NCBI RefSeq assembly: GCF_014884385.1
Contig: NZ_WKFH01000003.1
Coordinates: forward strand, 3,256,001 to 3,320,000
Reading direction: 5' to 3'
Source: Phycobacter azelaicus
Lineage (GTDB): Bacteria > Pseudomonadota > Alphaproteobacteria > Rhodobacterales > Rhodobacteraceae
DNA: 64,000 nt
Part shown: one piece after another, positions 56,300-64,000 of the stretch
Layout of the letters: the number at the start of each line of letters is the position of its first letter
Numbering within the stretch: the stretch's first letter is position 1
Made by a program: the position numbers and the translations under genes
Notes under the pieces: generated by a model
The model's database searches: none
Seen by the model: only the letters and a program-made list of their open reading frames with translations
Told to the model about the DNA's origin: nothing

Positions 56300-58717
56300 A
56301 TGAAAACCACAACCCGCGTAGCGGTCATCGGCGGCGGTGTCGTCGGCTGTTCGGTCCTTTACCACCTGACCAAACTGGGCTGGTCAGATGTGATGCTTAT
56401 CGAGCGTTCCGAGCTGACTTCTGGCTCCACCTGGCATGCTGCGGGCGGGTTTCACACTCTCAACGGCGATACCAACATGGCGGCCCTACAGGGCTACACC
56501 ATTAAGCTGTATCGCGAGCTGGAAGAGATCACCGGCATGTCCTGCGGACTTCACCACGTGGGCGGTATTACCCTTGCCGACAACCAGGAACGTTTTGACA
56601 TGCTCAAAGCCGAGCGGGCCAAGCATCGCTTCATGGGGCTTGAGACCGACATCATCGGCCCTGAAGAGGTGAAGAAACTCTCAGAAATCACCAATACAGA
56701 CGGCATCTTGGGTGCGCTTTACGATCCCTTGGATGGGCATCTTGATCCCTCGGGCACCACCCACGCCTATGCCAAGGCCGCGCGCATGGGCGGGGCGACA
56801 ATCGAAACACACTGCAAGGTGGTGGAAACAAACCAACGCCCCGATGGCACCTGGGATGTGGTCACCGAAAAGGGCACCATCCACGCCGAGCATGTGGTCA
56901 ATGCAGGCGGGCTTTGGGCGCGCGAAGTGGGGGCGATGGCAGGTGTCTATTTCCCACTGCACCCGATGGAGCACCAGTATATCGTCACCGACGAAGTCCC
57001 TGAAATCGCCGCCATCATCGATGCGGGCGGCGAGCACCCCCACGTGATGGACCCCGCCGGTGAAAGCTATCTGCGCCAAGAAGGGCGCGGCCTTTGCATT
57101 GGCTTCTACGAACAGCCCTGCAAACCCTGGGCGGTGGATGGCACGCCCTGGACCTTCGGGCACGAGTTGCTGCCCGATGATTTTGACAAGATCGAGGACA
57201 GCATTGCCTTTGCCTATCGCCGTTTCCCGGCGCTGGAGCGCGCAGGGGTGAAATCCGTGATCCATGGCCCCTTCACATTTGCCCCGGATGGCAACCCTCT
57301 GGTCGGCCCGGTGCCCGGCATGCGCAACTACTGGTCGGCTTGTGCTGTGATGGCAGGCTTCTCCCAAGGGGGCGGTGTGGGATTGATGCTGGCGCAATGG
57401 ATGGTTGAGGGCGAATGCGAACGCGACACTTTTGCCATGGACTGCGCTCGCTTTGGCGACTGGATCACGCCGGGCTATACCCGCCCCAAGGTGATCGAGA
57501 ACTACCAGACGCGCTTCTCCGTCTCCTACCCGAACGAGGAACTGCCCGCCGCGCGCCCCTTCCGCACCACGCCGATGTACGACATCTTCGACGGCATGGG
57601 CGCGGTCTGGGGCCAGCAGTATGGCATGGAAGTGGTGAATTACTTCGCAGCAGCAGGTGAGCCGCGCTACGAGACGCCCTCTTTCCGGCGCTCCAACGCC
57701 TTTGACGCCACCGCGCGCGAGGTTAAGGCCGTACGAGAGGCCGTCGGCATCAACGAAGTCCATAACTTCGGCAAATACCGTGTCACTGGCAAGAACGCCC
57801 GCGCCTGGCTGGACCGGATCATGGCAGGCCGGGTACCGCAGCCGGGGCGCATCAGCCTGACGCCGATGCTATCCCACAAGGGCCGCCTGATTGGCGATTT
57901 CACTATCTCCTGCCTCGATGAGGAAACCTATCAGCTGACCGCCTCATACGGCGCACAGGCCTATCACATGCGCTGGTTCCAGCAGAACGCAGAGGATGGC
58001 GTCGCGGTCGAGAACATCTCGGACAAGATCAACGGCTTCCAGATCGCCGGCCCCAAGGCGCGCGAGGTGCTGCAAGCCTGCACGCGTCAGGACATTTCTG
58101 AAATGAAGTTCCTCGACGTGCGCCGCATGAGCGTTGGCATGGCCAACTGCATCGTGCAACGGGTCAGCTACACCGGCGATCTGGGATATGAGATCTACTG
58201 CGATCTGCCCAGCCAGCGCGCCCTGTGGAATGTGCTCTGGGAGGCAGGCCAGCCGCACGGTATGAAACCCTTTGGCATGCGGGCAATGATGTCGCTGCGG
58301 CTCGACAAGTTCTTTGGTGCATGGCTGCGGGAATTCTCACCCGATTACACCGCCGCCGAGACGGGCCTTGATCGCTTCATCTCCTTCAAGAAGAATGTCG
58401 ACTTCATAGGCCGCGCACCGGCCGAAGCAGAGCGTGAAGCAGGCCCTGCCCGCAAGCTCTGTGCCTTTGAGGTCGATGCCGATGATGCCGATGTCACCGC
58501 CTATGAGCCGATCTGGCTGGATGGCAAGGTTGTGGGCTTCTGTACCTCAGGTGGCTACTCGCACTATGCCCAAAAATCGATTGCCCAAGGGTTTGTGCCC
58601 ACCGAAAAGATGGCAGACGGGCTGGAGGTTGAGATTGAGATCCTTGGCAAGATGCACAAGGCGCGGATGATCACCACGCCCTTGTTCGATGCGGATGGTG
58701 CCCGGATGCGCGGCTAA
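56300..58717 (+). CDS. Dimethylglycine/sarcosine dehydrogenase-like flavoprotein with GcvT domain
   Basis: An 805-residue enzyme with an N-terminal FAD-dependent oxidase domain (DAO family) and a C-terminal aminomethyltransferase (GcvT) domain. VIGGGVVGCSVLYHL binds FAD; GSTWHAAGG with His46 matches the covalent FAD attachment site of mammalian dimethylglycine dehydrogenase. The GcvT part has YRVTGKNARAWLDRIMAG and FSYTGDLGYEIY-like VSYTGDLGYEIYCD. Such enzymes demethylate N-methylglycines from glycine betaine and pass the methylene group to tetrahydrofolate. No betaine operon genes are next to it. ATG 56300 follows GGGAGCACA. Confidence 0.93.
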   Translation: MKTTTRVAVIGGGVVGCSVLYHLTKLGWSDVMLIERSELTSGSTWHAAGGFHTLNGDTNMAALQGYTIKLYRELEEITGMSCGLHHVGGITLADNQERFDMLKAERAKHRFMGLETDIIGPEEVKKLSEITNTDGILGALYDPLDGHLDPSGTTHAYAKAARMGGATIETHCKVVETNQRPDGTWDVVTEKGTIHAEHVVNAGGLWAREVGAMAGVYFPLHPMEHQYIVTDEVPEIAAIIDAGGEHPHVMDPAGESYLRQEGRGLCIGFYEQPCKPWAVDGTPWTFGHELLPDDFDKIEDSIAFAYRRFPALERAGVKSVIHGPFTFAPDGNPLVGPVPGMRNYWSACAVMAGFSQGGGVGLMLAQWMVEGECERDTFAMDCARFGDWITPGYTRPKVIENYQTRFSVSYPNEELPAARPFRTTPMYDIFDGMGAVWGQQYGMEVVNYFAAAGEPRYETPSFRRSNAFDATAREVKAVREAVGINEVHNFGKYRVTGKNARAWLDRIMAGRVPQPGRISLTPMLSHKGRLIGDFTISCLDEETYQLTASYGAQAYHMRWFQQNAEDGVAVENISDKINGFQIAGPKAREVLQACTRQDISEMKFLDVRRMSVGMANCIVQRVSYTGDLGYEIYCDLPSQRALWNVLWEAGQPHGMKPFGMRAMMSLRLDKFFGAWLREFSPDYTAAETGLDRFISFKKNVDFIGRAPAEAEREAGPARKLCAFEVDADDADVTAYEPIWLDGKVVGFCTSGGYSHYAQKSIAQGFVPTEKMADGLEVEIEILGKMHKARMITTPLFDADGARMRG

Positions 58718-58815
58718 TCTCGGCGCCTGCGGCGAAAAATCTCTGGCTTTGCAAGCAGCCCTCCCCCAAGATCACGGCAGATGTGCAGTGAATGTGCCAT
58801 GAAAAGGGGGAGGTC

Positions 58816-59400
58816 ATGTCGGGTCTTGCCATCTTGCTCCTTGCAGCAGGCGCCTCATCCCGCATGGCGGGTCGCGACAAACTCAGCGAAGAGGTCGACG
58901 GACAGCCGCTTCTGTCCCTGATGTGCCGCCGTGCGGCGCTGACCGGGCTGCCGGTCTACGTCACCGTGCCAAGCGATGCCCACCCCCGTACCGGCCTGAC
59001 CGGAACAGCAACAACGGTGCCGGTCCCGGATGCCGCAGAGGGCATGGCCGCCTCGATCCGCAGGGGCATCGCAGCCCTTCCTGCAAATACCGAAGGGGTG
59101 ATGATCGTACCGGCAGACATGCCAGATCTTGAAACTCAGGATCTGATGCATGTGGCGGCGCATTTTCACGGAGGAGACGGCCCGATCCTGCGGGCCACCT
59201 CCGAAAATGGCCAGGCAGGCCACCCGGTGCTGTTTCCAAAACGCAGTTTCGATGACCTTTGCGAGCTTTCGGGGGATCAGGGAGCACGCGCTCTGCTGAA
59301 ACGCGACAAAGTGCAATACATCGCCCTGCCCGCACGCCATGCCATCACCGATCTCGACACCCCCGAAGCCTGGGCCGCCTGGCGCGCAGCAAATGGCTGA
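58816..59400 (+). CDS. MobA/MocA-like nucleotidyltransferase
   Basis: A 194-residue nucleotidyltransferase. The N-terminal GLAILLLAAGASSRMAGRDK is the NTP-binding loop of molybdopterin nucleotidyltransferases, and VMIVPADMPDLETQDL has the metal-binding aspartate. This shape fits MocA-type cytidylyltransferases that prepare molybdopterin cytosine dinucleotide for xanthine/CO dehydrogenase-type enzymes, but no such enzyme is in the window, so the substrate is open. Start ATG 58816 has a strong site (GGGGGAGG). Confidence 0.85.
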   Translation: MSGLAILLLAAGASSRMAGRDKLSEEVDGQPLLSLMCRRAALTGLPVYVTVPSDAHPRTGLTGTATTVPVPDAAEGMAASIRRGIAALPANTEGVMIVPADMPDLETQDLMHVAAHFHGGDGPILRATSENGQAGHPVLFPKRSFDDLCELSGDQGARALLKRDKVQYIALPARHAITDLDTPEAWAAWRAANG

Positions 59401-59618
59401 GCCTGCCCGGTTGAGAACGGAATTCGACGTTGCCTATTGGCTACCATTTTAGGGTGCGCGCTATTCCTGGCCTTGACAGGCATGCCGGTATTTCAGCCTG
59501 AAGCGATCACTTGTTGGCTGCGCAGCGAACGTCTGTTCAGAGCCGTGATTACTGGATGCTGCACTTTGCACGAATGACAGCTTTGGAGTACCCTAGCAGA
59601 ACACACCGGACATAGCCC

Positions 59619-60812
59619 ATGGCCCAAACTCAGACCTCACCTCTTGCTCAACCAATGACTTTGCCCTGCGGCGTGACGCTCAAAAACCGCATCGCGAAAT
59701 CCGCAATGTCTGACTCTCTGGGCGATGGCGCAGGCAATCCTACCGAAGACCAGATCAAGCTCTACAAACGCTGGGCCAAAGGTGGTCTTGGTCTGTCGAT
59801 TATTGGTGAGGTTCAGGCCACGCCCCACTATGCTGAAAAACCCGGCAACCTCATCATGAGCGATCACTCAGATCGTAATAATCTAATGCACCTTGCACAG
59901 GCAGGTGCAGCGGATGGCGCGCAACTTTGGCTGCAACTGGGTCACGCAGGTGCAATGGCCGACGGGCAGATTAGCAGCCCCAAAGGGCCGAGCGCGCTTG
60001 ACCTTCCAGGCCTAACCTGTGGCGCTCTATCGCTAGAAGAAATAGAAGCATTGCCCATCGACTTTGCCCGCACGGCCGTTCTTGCCAAAGAGCTTGGATT
60101 TGGAGGTGTGGAAATTCATGCAGCCCACGGCTTCCTCCTGAACCAGTTTCTTTCCCCGTTGTTCAATAAACGCAATGATGCCTACGGCGGCTCCTTGCAA
60201 AACCGCATGCGGCTGTTGCTCGAGATTATCAGCGCGGTACGGGATGCTGTTGGGTCGGCGTTTCCGCTGGGGATCAAACTTAATGCCACCGATCAGCTTG
60301 AGGGTGGCTTTGACGAGAACCAAGCCCTTGATGTTATTGCAGCTGTTGACCATTTGGCGGTTGACCTCATTGACATCAGCGGCGGCACATATTTCCCCGG
60401 TGTCGCCTCCTCATCGGATCGGGTTGGCCCGGGTCCATATTTCGTGGATTTCGCGGGACGTGCCCGTGAAAAGACAAACCTACCTTTGATGGTAACAGGC
60501 GGTATTAAAACGCTCGCACAAGCCGAAAGTGCTGTTGCGGAAGGCAAGACCGATCTGGTTGGATTGGCGCGAGCGTTGGTCGTCGACCCCGAACTCCCAT
60601 CATATTGGCTGTCAGGTCAGCGTGATACACCACAGTTTCCGCGCTTCAAGAATCCACCCGCAGGCGGAGTGACAGCGTGGTACACGATGCAGATCACTCG
60701 GCTGGCAAATTACAAAGAGCCACTCTCTCCCGAAGATTTGGAAAGCGCTATCGAGGCATACGAAAACCGAGACGAAGCGCGGCGGAAGATTTGGAATTCA
60801 AGATTTAGGTGA
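59619..60812 (+). CDS. Old Yellow Enzyme-type NADH:flavin oxidoreductase
   Basis: A 397-residue FMN-dependent TIM-barrel enzyme. GVTLKNRIAKSAMSD, the active-site ELGFGGVEIHAAHGFLLNQF and YGGSLQNRMRLLLEI (phosphate-binding), and VTGGIKTLAQAESAV are family signatures. It reduces activated double bonds with NAD(P)H; the natural substrate is unknown. Its codon use looks less GC-rich than that of its neighbours (many T/A third positions, e.g. in the 60280-60480 stretch), which might reflect transfer; this is by eye only. Region 59401-59618 holds nothing I can name. Confidence 0.9.
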   Translation: MAQTQTSPLAQPMTLPCGVTLKNRIAKSAMSDSLGDGAGNPTEDQIKLYKRWAKGGLGLSIIGEVQATPHYAEKPGNLIMSDHSDRNNLMHLAQAGAADGAQLWLQLGHAGAMADGQISSPKGPSALDLPGLTCGALSLEEIEALPIDFARTAVLAKELGFGGVEIHAAHGFLLNQFLSPLFNKRNDAYGGSLQNRMRLLLEIISAVRDAVGSAFPLGIKLNATDQLEGGFDENQALDVIAAVDHLAVDLIDISGGTYFPGVASSSDRVGPGPYFVDFAGRAREKTNLPLMVTGGIKTLAQAESAVAEGKTDLVGLARALVVDPELPSYWLSGQRDTPQFPRFKNPPAGGVTAWYTMQITRLANYKEPLSPEDLESAIEAYENRDEARRKIWNSRFR

Positions 60813-60949
60813 CGTTCTTGCACCCGCAGCGAATTCACACTTCGTCCCGCAAAGCTGTCTATCGGCTGCGACTCTGCAAAGAGCACTATCTACGGATAGG
60901 GGCGCAGGCTCGTGACGCCGCGAGGGCCACAAACACAGCGACACGCTCC

Positions 60950-60986
60950 ACAAAGACAAAGAGCAGGGCCATCACAGCCCTGCTCT
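60950..60986 (-). terminator. Terminator of the RTX-Hint gene
   Basis: AGAGCAGGGC (60960-60969) pairs perfectly with 60977-60986 around a 7-base loop. On the minus strand the stem is followed by TTGTCTTTG. It is 73 bases past the stop of the RTX-Hint gene. Bases 60813-60949 hold nothing else. Confidence 0.78.
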
Positions 60987-61059
60987 CCATGTGTGCCGAT
61001 GCTCTTTCACCGCGCGGCTCTTTCCTGTCGTTCCTCCCCAGGCGACAGGGTGACCCAGA

Positions 61060-63999
61060 TCAGTGCACCAACAGCTGGGCTTCGTGTTTCTTGAGCGAGC
61101 GGCGCGCCGAGGTATAGGCTTCACGCCCTTCGGCTGTTTTCAGCTCGGGGAACAGTTCAAGCACCTCGTTGCGCTGGTCCGTGTCGAGGCCGCGCAGGGT
61201 CAGATCGCCAGGCTGGAAGCTTTCGGTCCAGGCCCCGTCTGACAGCACCACCTCGTGCTGATCGAACATGAAGTGGATGTAGGTGACAGCCGTGGTTTCG
61301 ACCGCGTCGATGCCCTCAAGTCCGGTCAGATGCTTGGCTGCAACCAGAACCTCGCGATCTTCGAAGTAGAGTGCCGTCTTGTCATTGGCGACCAAGACCC
61401 GGTGGTTCGGGCTGACCATCATGTCGCGTTCCGGTAGACCGTTGCCCAAGGCCCCTTTGCGGATAAGGACCGGTTGCAGATGCGCGGCATGTGCCAGGTC
61501 TTGATCTGTCAGGCTGCGCGTTCCGATCCAGCGGATTTCCTGAATACCGTTGTCGCGGGTAATGACGCGGTCGCCCGCCTTCAGCTCTTCGACCTTCCGC
61601 TCTCCGTTTGGAGTGGCAATCAGGGTGCCCGGCGTGAAACAGGGAATGATCCGCTCGATCTCGCGGTAGGTCATAGTCCCGATGACCGAATCCGAACCGT
61701 CAAGCAGATCGATGCTTCCCGAATAGCTGTTGCCATCTGCATCCAGAGTGCGGGACGTGATCACGAAGTTCTGCCCGGTCAGGTCCAGAGTATCGTAATC
61801 GTCCCCACCCGAGCCGCCATCAACTGTATCTCCGTCGGTGCCGCCAATAAAGGTATCCCGATCCGCACCGCCGCTGAGCGAGTCCGTGCCATGCCCCCCG
61901 GTGATCACATCGTTTCCGGCGCCACCGGCCACGGTGTCGTCGTCGATGCCCGCGTCGATCGTATCGTCGCCATCACCGCCCGAAATCAGGTCGTCATCGT
62001 CCTGACCGAAGATCAGATCGTTGCCGGCGCCCCCTTCGATCGTGTCCATACCGTTGGTGATGTCAGGATCAACCGGGCGGCCGTCGGCGCCATCGTCCAT
62101 GATGTTGAGACCATCCGGGAAAGCCGGGTCGAGGCCCCCATAGAGCGTGTCGTCACCCGCACCACCCAAAAGCACGTCGGCACCTTCGCCCCCGGTGATC
62201 ACATCATTGTCAGCACCACCATCGACCGTGTCATCGTCGATACCGGCATTAATCACATCATCGCCAGTTCCACCCGAAATAAGATCCGCGTCATCTCCGG
62301 TGAAGATGGTGTCATTTCCCGCGCCACCTGCCACGGTGTCCATGTCATCGGTCGGATCCGGATCGGCCGGGATCGGCGGGATGGGCGGCGTTGTACCCGT
62401 ATATCCCGGAAAGCCACGATCAGGTAGCGGAGTAGGCTCATTGCCGGAGGTATCGATGAAATCGTCGCCTTCGCCGCCGTCGACACTGTCGGAGCCATCG
62501 CCACCGATCAGACTGTCATCGCCGCCGTTGCCGAAGATCGCGTCATCTCCGTCACCGCCATCAATGGTGTCATTGCCGGGTACAATCGGCGCGGTCGGGT
62601 CGGTGGCGTCAAAATAGACATCCGTGACATCGATCTCGCTGTTGTTGGTTCCGTCCTGACTATGTTCGATCACGATCCTTGAAACAGGACCTGGAATTGT
62701 CACCAGCAACGAATGATCTGGATTGTCGTCGCTGACATAGGTTCCCGAAACGGTTACCCCGGCGTTGTCAAATCCCGGCACAGCGTCCGTATCCGACAGG
62801 GTAAGAGCAGGGCCGCCCGCCAGGTTTACCACAACAGGGTTCCCTGCAGCGTCATAGGCGGTGATATGGACGTTGCTGTCACCATCGATGTCGTTAACCC
62901 GGAAAGACACGTTGCCCACCGAGTCCGAGAATTCAAGCTGGTAAGCGGCGCTGTTTCCATCCCCGTTCATGTCCGATGCCAGACCGCTATTGGCATCAGC
63001 AGCGTTCCCACCGGTGTCAATGTTACCAGTGAACTGCGTCACATCACCAAACTCTGTATCCGCATCCGGGGACTGCGACAGCACAGAGAAGTCGACCGTG
63101 ACTGATCCAGTGTCCTGGCTGAAGCCTCCGCTCAGATCATCGCCGTCATCGACGGCGCTGGCATCATCCGGGTCCGGCGCGAGATCCCACTGGAACACTT
63201 CACGGGTGCTGCTGCCCGCTCCGGGCGCATCGGTATCGCCTTCGAAGACGTCATTGCCCGCACCGCCGCTCAGGCTGTCGGCCCCTGCCCCACCATGGAT
63301 GGTGTCGTCAGAATCACCCGCCAGAACCGTGTCATCTCCTGCTCCGGCACTGACCAGATCAGCATCGGGATCGACAGATGGGTTGATTGCATCGCTGGCG
63401 TCGATCCGGTCGCCCTCGGGATCACCGGTGTAGCCGAGATCAATCAGATCGTCCGTGGCGCCACCTTCGACAATGCCGTCAAGCCCGCCAGCGATGACGT
63501 CCTCATCCAGCACGGCAACGTAGTCGATCATCCCGTCAAAGGACTGCGTGCCATCCCCGGCGGCGCCGATGGAAAAGCTGTCGTCGCCCGCGCCAACAAG
63601 ATCGAGGGTCAGGCCCGACACATCGTCACCAGCCGTTGCAACGGTGCCTTGGGTAATATTCTCCACGACCATCGTCTGACCACCATCGGTCCAGCTGTAC
63701 TTGACGTTCAATACATCGCCAAAGGTGAAGAAACCGGGATCCGTCGACAGCAGCACAGAGGCACCGCCATCTGCATGAACAATCTCAACCGCGCCCGCAG
63801 ATGTCGTGCGAATTTCGAAAAGCTCCCCATCACTGTCGCCTTCTTCGTCAAGACCGCGGCTCACGACAGTCTGGTGCCCTGCATCCGGAGGGCTGTTGGG
63901 GCGGAAGGTCGTGATGACGGTGCCTTCGGTCAGATCGAACGGATCATCCTGACTGCCGTCGACGGTGAACTGGCTGTCGCTGCCATTCCCCATCATCCA
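61060..63999 (-). CDS. RTX-repeat exoprotein with C-terminal Hint domain (N-terminus outside window)
   Basis: At least 978 residues; the frame is open at the window edge, so the protein is longer. Order from the N-terminal side seen here: a LamG/concanavalin-like domain (to about 165), RTX repeats (GAGADSLSGGAGNDVFEGD), an unassigned beta-rich domain (about 270-475), a second large RTX block with an internal duplication, and a Hint (Hedgehog/intein) domain starting at Cys786 (IPCFTPGTLIATPNGERKVE) with MMVSPNHRVLV. Hint domains in such proteins may self-cleave or anchor; the C-terminal 50 residues (RGLDTDQRNEVLELFPELKT) recur in roseobacter exoproteins. Probably type I secreted; no secretion genes are in the window. 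Confidence 0.93.
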   Translation of the reverse strand, partial: WMMGNGSDSQFTVDGSQDDPFDLTEGTVITTFRPNSPPDAGHQTVVSRGLDEEGDSDGELFEIRTTSAGAVEIVHADGGASVLLSTDPGFFTFGDVLNVKYSWTDGGQTMVVENITQGTVATAGDDVSGLTLDLVGAGDDSFSIGAAGDGTQSFDGMIDYVAVLDEDVIAGGLDGIVEGGATDDLIDLGYTGDPEGDRIDASDAINPSVDPDADLVSAGAGDDTVLAGDSDDTIHGGAGADSLSGGAGNDVFEGDTDAPGAGSSTREVFQWDLAPDPDDASAVDDGDDLSGGFSQDTGSVTVDFSVLSQSPDADTEFGDVTQFTGNIDTGGNAADANSGLASDMNGDGNSAAYQLEFSDSVGNVSFRVNDIDGDSNVHITAYDAAGNPVVVNLAGGPALTLSDTDAVPGFDNAGVTVSGTYVSDDNPDHSLLVTIPGPVSRIVIEHSQDGTNNSEIDVTDVYFDATDPTAPIVPGNDTIDGGDGDDAIFGNGGDDSLIGGDGSDSVDGGEGDDFIDTSGNEPTPLPDRGFPGYTGTTPPIPPIPADPDPTDDMDTVAGGAGNDTIFTGDDADLISGGTGDDVINAGIDDDTVDGGADNDVITGGEGADVLLGGAGDDTLYGGLDPAFPDGLNIMDDGADGRPVDPDITNGMDTIEGGAGNDLIFGQDDDDLISGGDGDDTIDAGIDDDTVAGGAGNDVITGGHGTDSLSGGADRDTFIGGTDGDTVDGGSGGDDYDTLDLTGQNFVITSRTLDADGNSYSGSIDLLDGSDSVIGTMTYREIERIIPCFTPGTLIATPNGERKVEELKAGDRVITRDNGIQEIRWIGTRSLTDQDLAHAAHLQPVLIRKGALGNGLPERDMMVSPNHRVLVANDKTALYFEDREVLVAAKHLTGLEGIDAVETTAVTYIHFMFDQHEVVLSDGAWTESFQPGDLTLRGLDTDQRNEVLELFPELKTAEGREAYTSARRSLKKHEAQLLVH
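61843..62330 (-). repeat. Two-copy duplication in the RTX block
   Basis: Bases 62137-62330 and 61843-62036 encode two copies of about 64 residues with shared frames such as DLISGG.GDD...AGIDDDTV.GGA.NDVITGG. They are separated by a 33-residue linker that is not a nonapeptide repeat. The copies differ at many positions, so this is an old duplication. The region explains several long shadow frames on the other strand. Confidence 0.85.
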
Positions 64000-64000
64000 A

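Noticed and set aside
59401..59618. Possible small RNA or promoter element in the gap before the Old-Yellow-Enzyme gene
   Set aside because: No stem-loop with T run, no repeat and no convincing hexamers were found.
60813..61117. 102-residue plus-strand frame after the Old-Yellow-Enzyme gene
   Set aside because: Low-complexity basic translation without ribosome-binding site, crossing the RTX gene terminator.
61843..62330. CRISPR-like tandem repeats
   Set aside because: The periodicity is that of protein-coding RTX nonapeptides (27 bases), degenerate and without constant repeats or unique spacers.
61474..62617. Long plus-strand open frames of 317 and 156 residues opposite the RTX-Hint gene
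   Set aside because: They mirror the periodic GC-rich RTX codons on the other strand. No ribosome-binding site and no sensible composition.

Overview
The window looks like the chromosome of a marine alphaproteobacterium of the Rhodobacterales (Roseobacter group). The genus cannot be fixed from the sequence alone. Support comes from a ctrA-sciP pair, a holin/N-acetylmuramidase cassette of the kind used to release gene transfer agents, a VPLPA-type C-terminal sorting signal, an RTX-Hint exoprotein, a TrmFO of the FAD type, and the overall GC-rich composition. No rRNA, tRNA, CRISPR array, insertion sequence or prophage structural gene was seen. Most of the window is core chromosome. Clearly accessory parts are the oligopeptide-type ABC locus and the RTX genes.

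Layout. 1-1.8 kb: end of citrate synthase, then a small RTX protein. 1.8-6.4 kb (minus): endolysin, holin, ccmF, ccmH and an enoyl-CoA hydratase/isomerase. 6.6-13.7 kb: psd, thioesterase, crotonase, a structured leader with a tiny ORF, trmFO, gluQ, hisI, a NifU-like protein and a soluble chemoreceptor. 13.9-18.5 kb (minus): ligA, recG, and a 40-residue membrane peptide behind a LexA-like box. 18.7-21.2 kb: sciP-ctrA (minus) and mnmA. 21.2-34.3 kb (minus): one long envelope-biogenesis block, pyrH, a secreted hypothetical, frr, uppS, cdsA, dxr, rseP, a small membrane ORF, bamA, skp-like, fabZ, lpxA, lpxI, lpxB. 34.5-43 kb: miaA, an AraC regulator and a four-gene ABC importer operon. 43-50.4 kb: di-heme peroxidase, small membrane protein, lytic transglycosylase, ssb, a VPLPA-anchored protein, a site-2 protease, aroB and aroK. 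50.5-60.8 kb: two conserved-looking unknowns, xerD, a CorC/HlyC protein, an MFS/BT1-like transporter, a dimethylglycine-dehydrogenase-like flavoprotein, a MocA-like transferase and an Old-Yellow-Enzyme homologue. 61-64 kb (minus): large RTX-Hint protein running off the window.

How the parts fit. CtrA and its inhibitor SciP sit together at 18.7-19.9 kb, and the GTA-type lysis cassette lies 13 kb away. In Rhodobacter capsulatus the lysis genes for the gene transfer agent are unlinked to the capsid cluster and depend on CtrA, so both ends of that pathway may be visible here. The pyrH-to-lpxB block joins translation recycling, isoprenoid and phospholipid precursors, outer-membrane protein assembly and lipid A synthesis. 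The most attractive undescribed candidate is the unit at 13.7-14.15 kb: GAAC repeats including one exact GAAC-N7-GAAC LexA-type box, a strong ribosome-binding site, a 40-residue single-span membrane peptide and a terminator. This is the architecture expected of an SOS-induced membrane peptide. A second candidate is the 350-base leader upstream of trmFO, which holds a 30-residue ORF fused to a long stem-loop.
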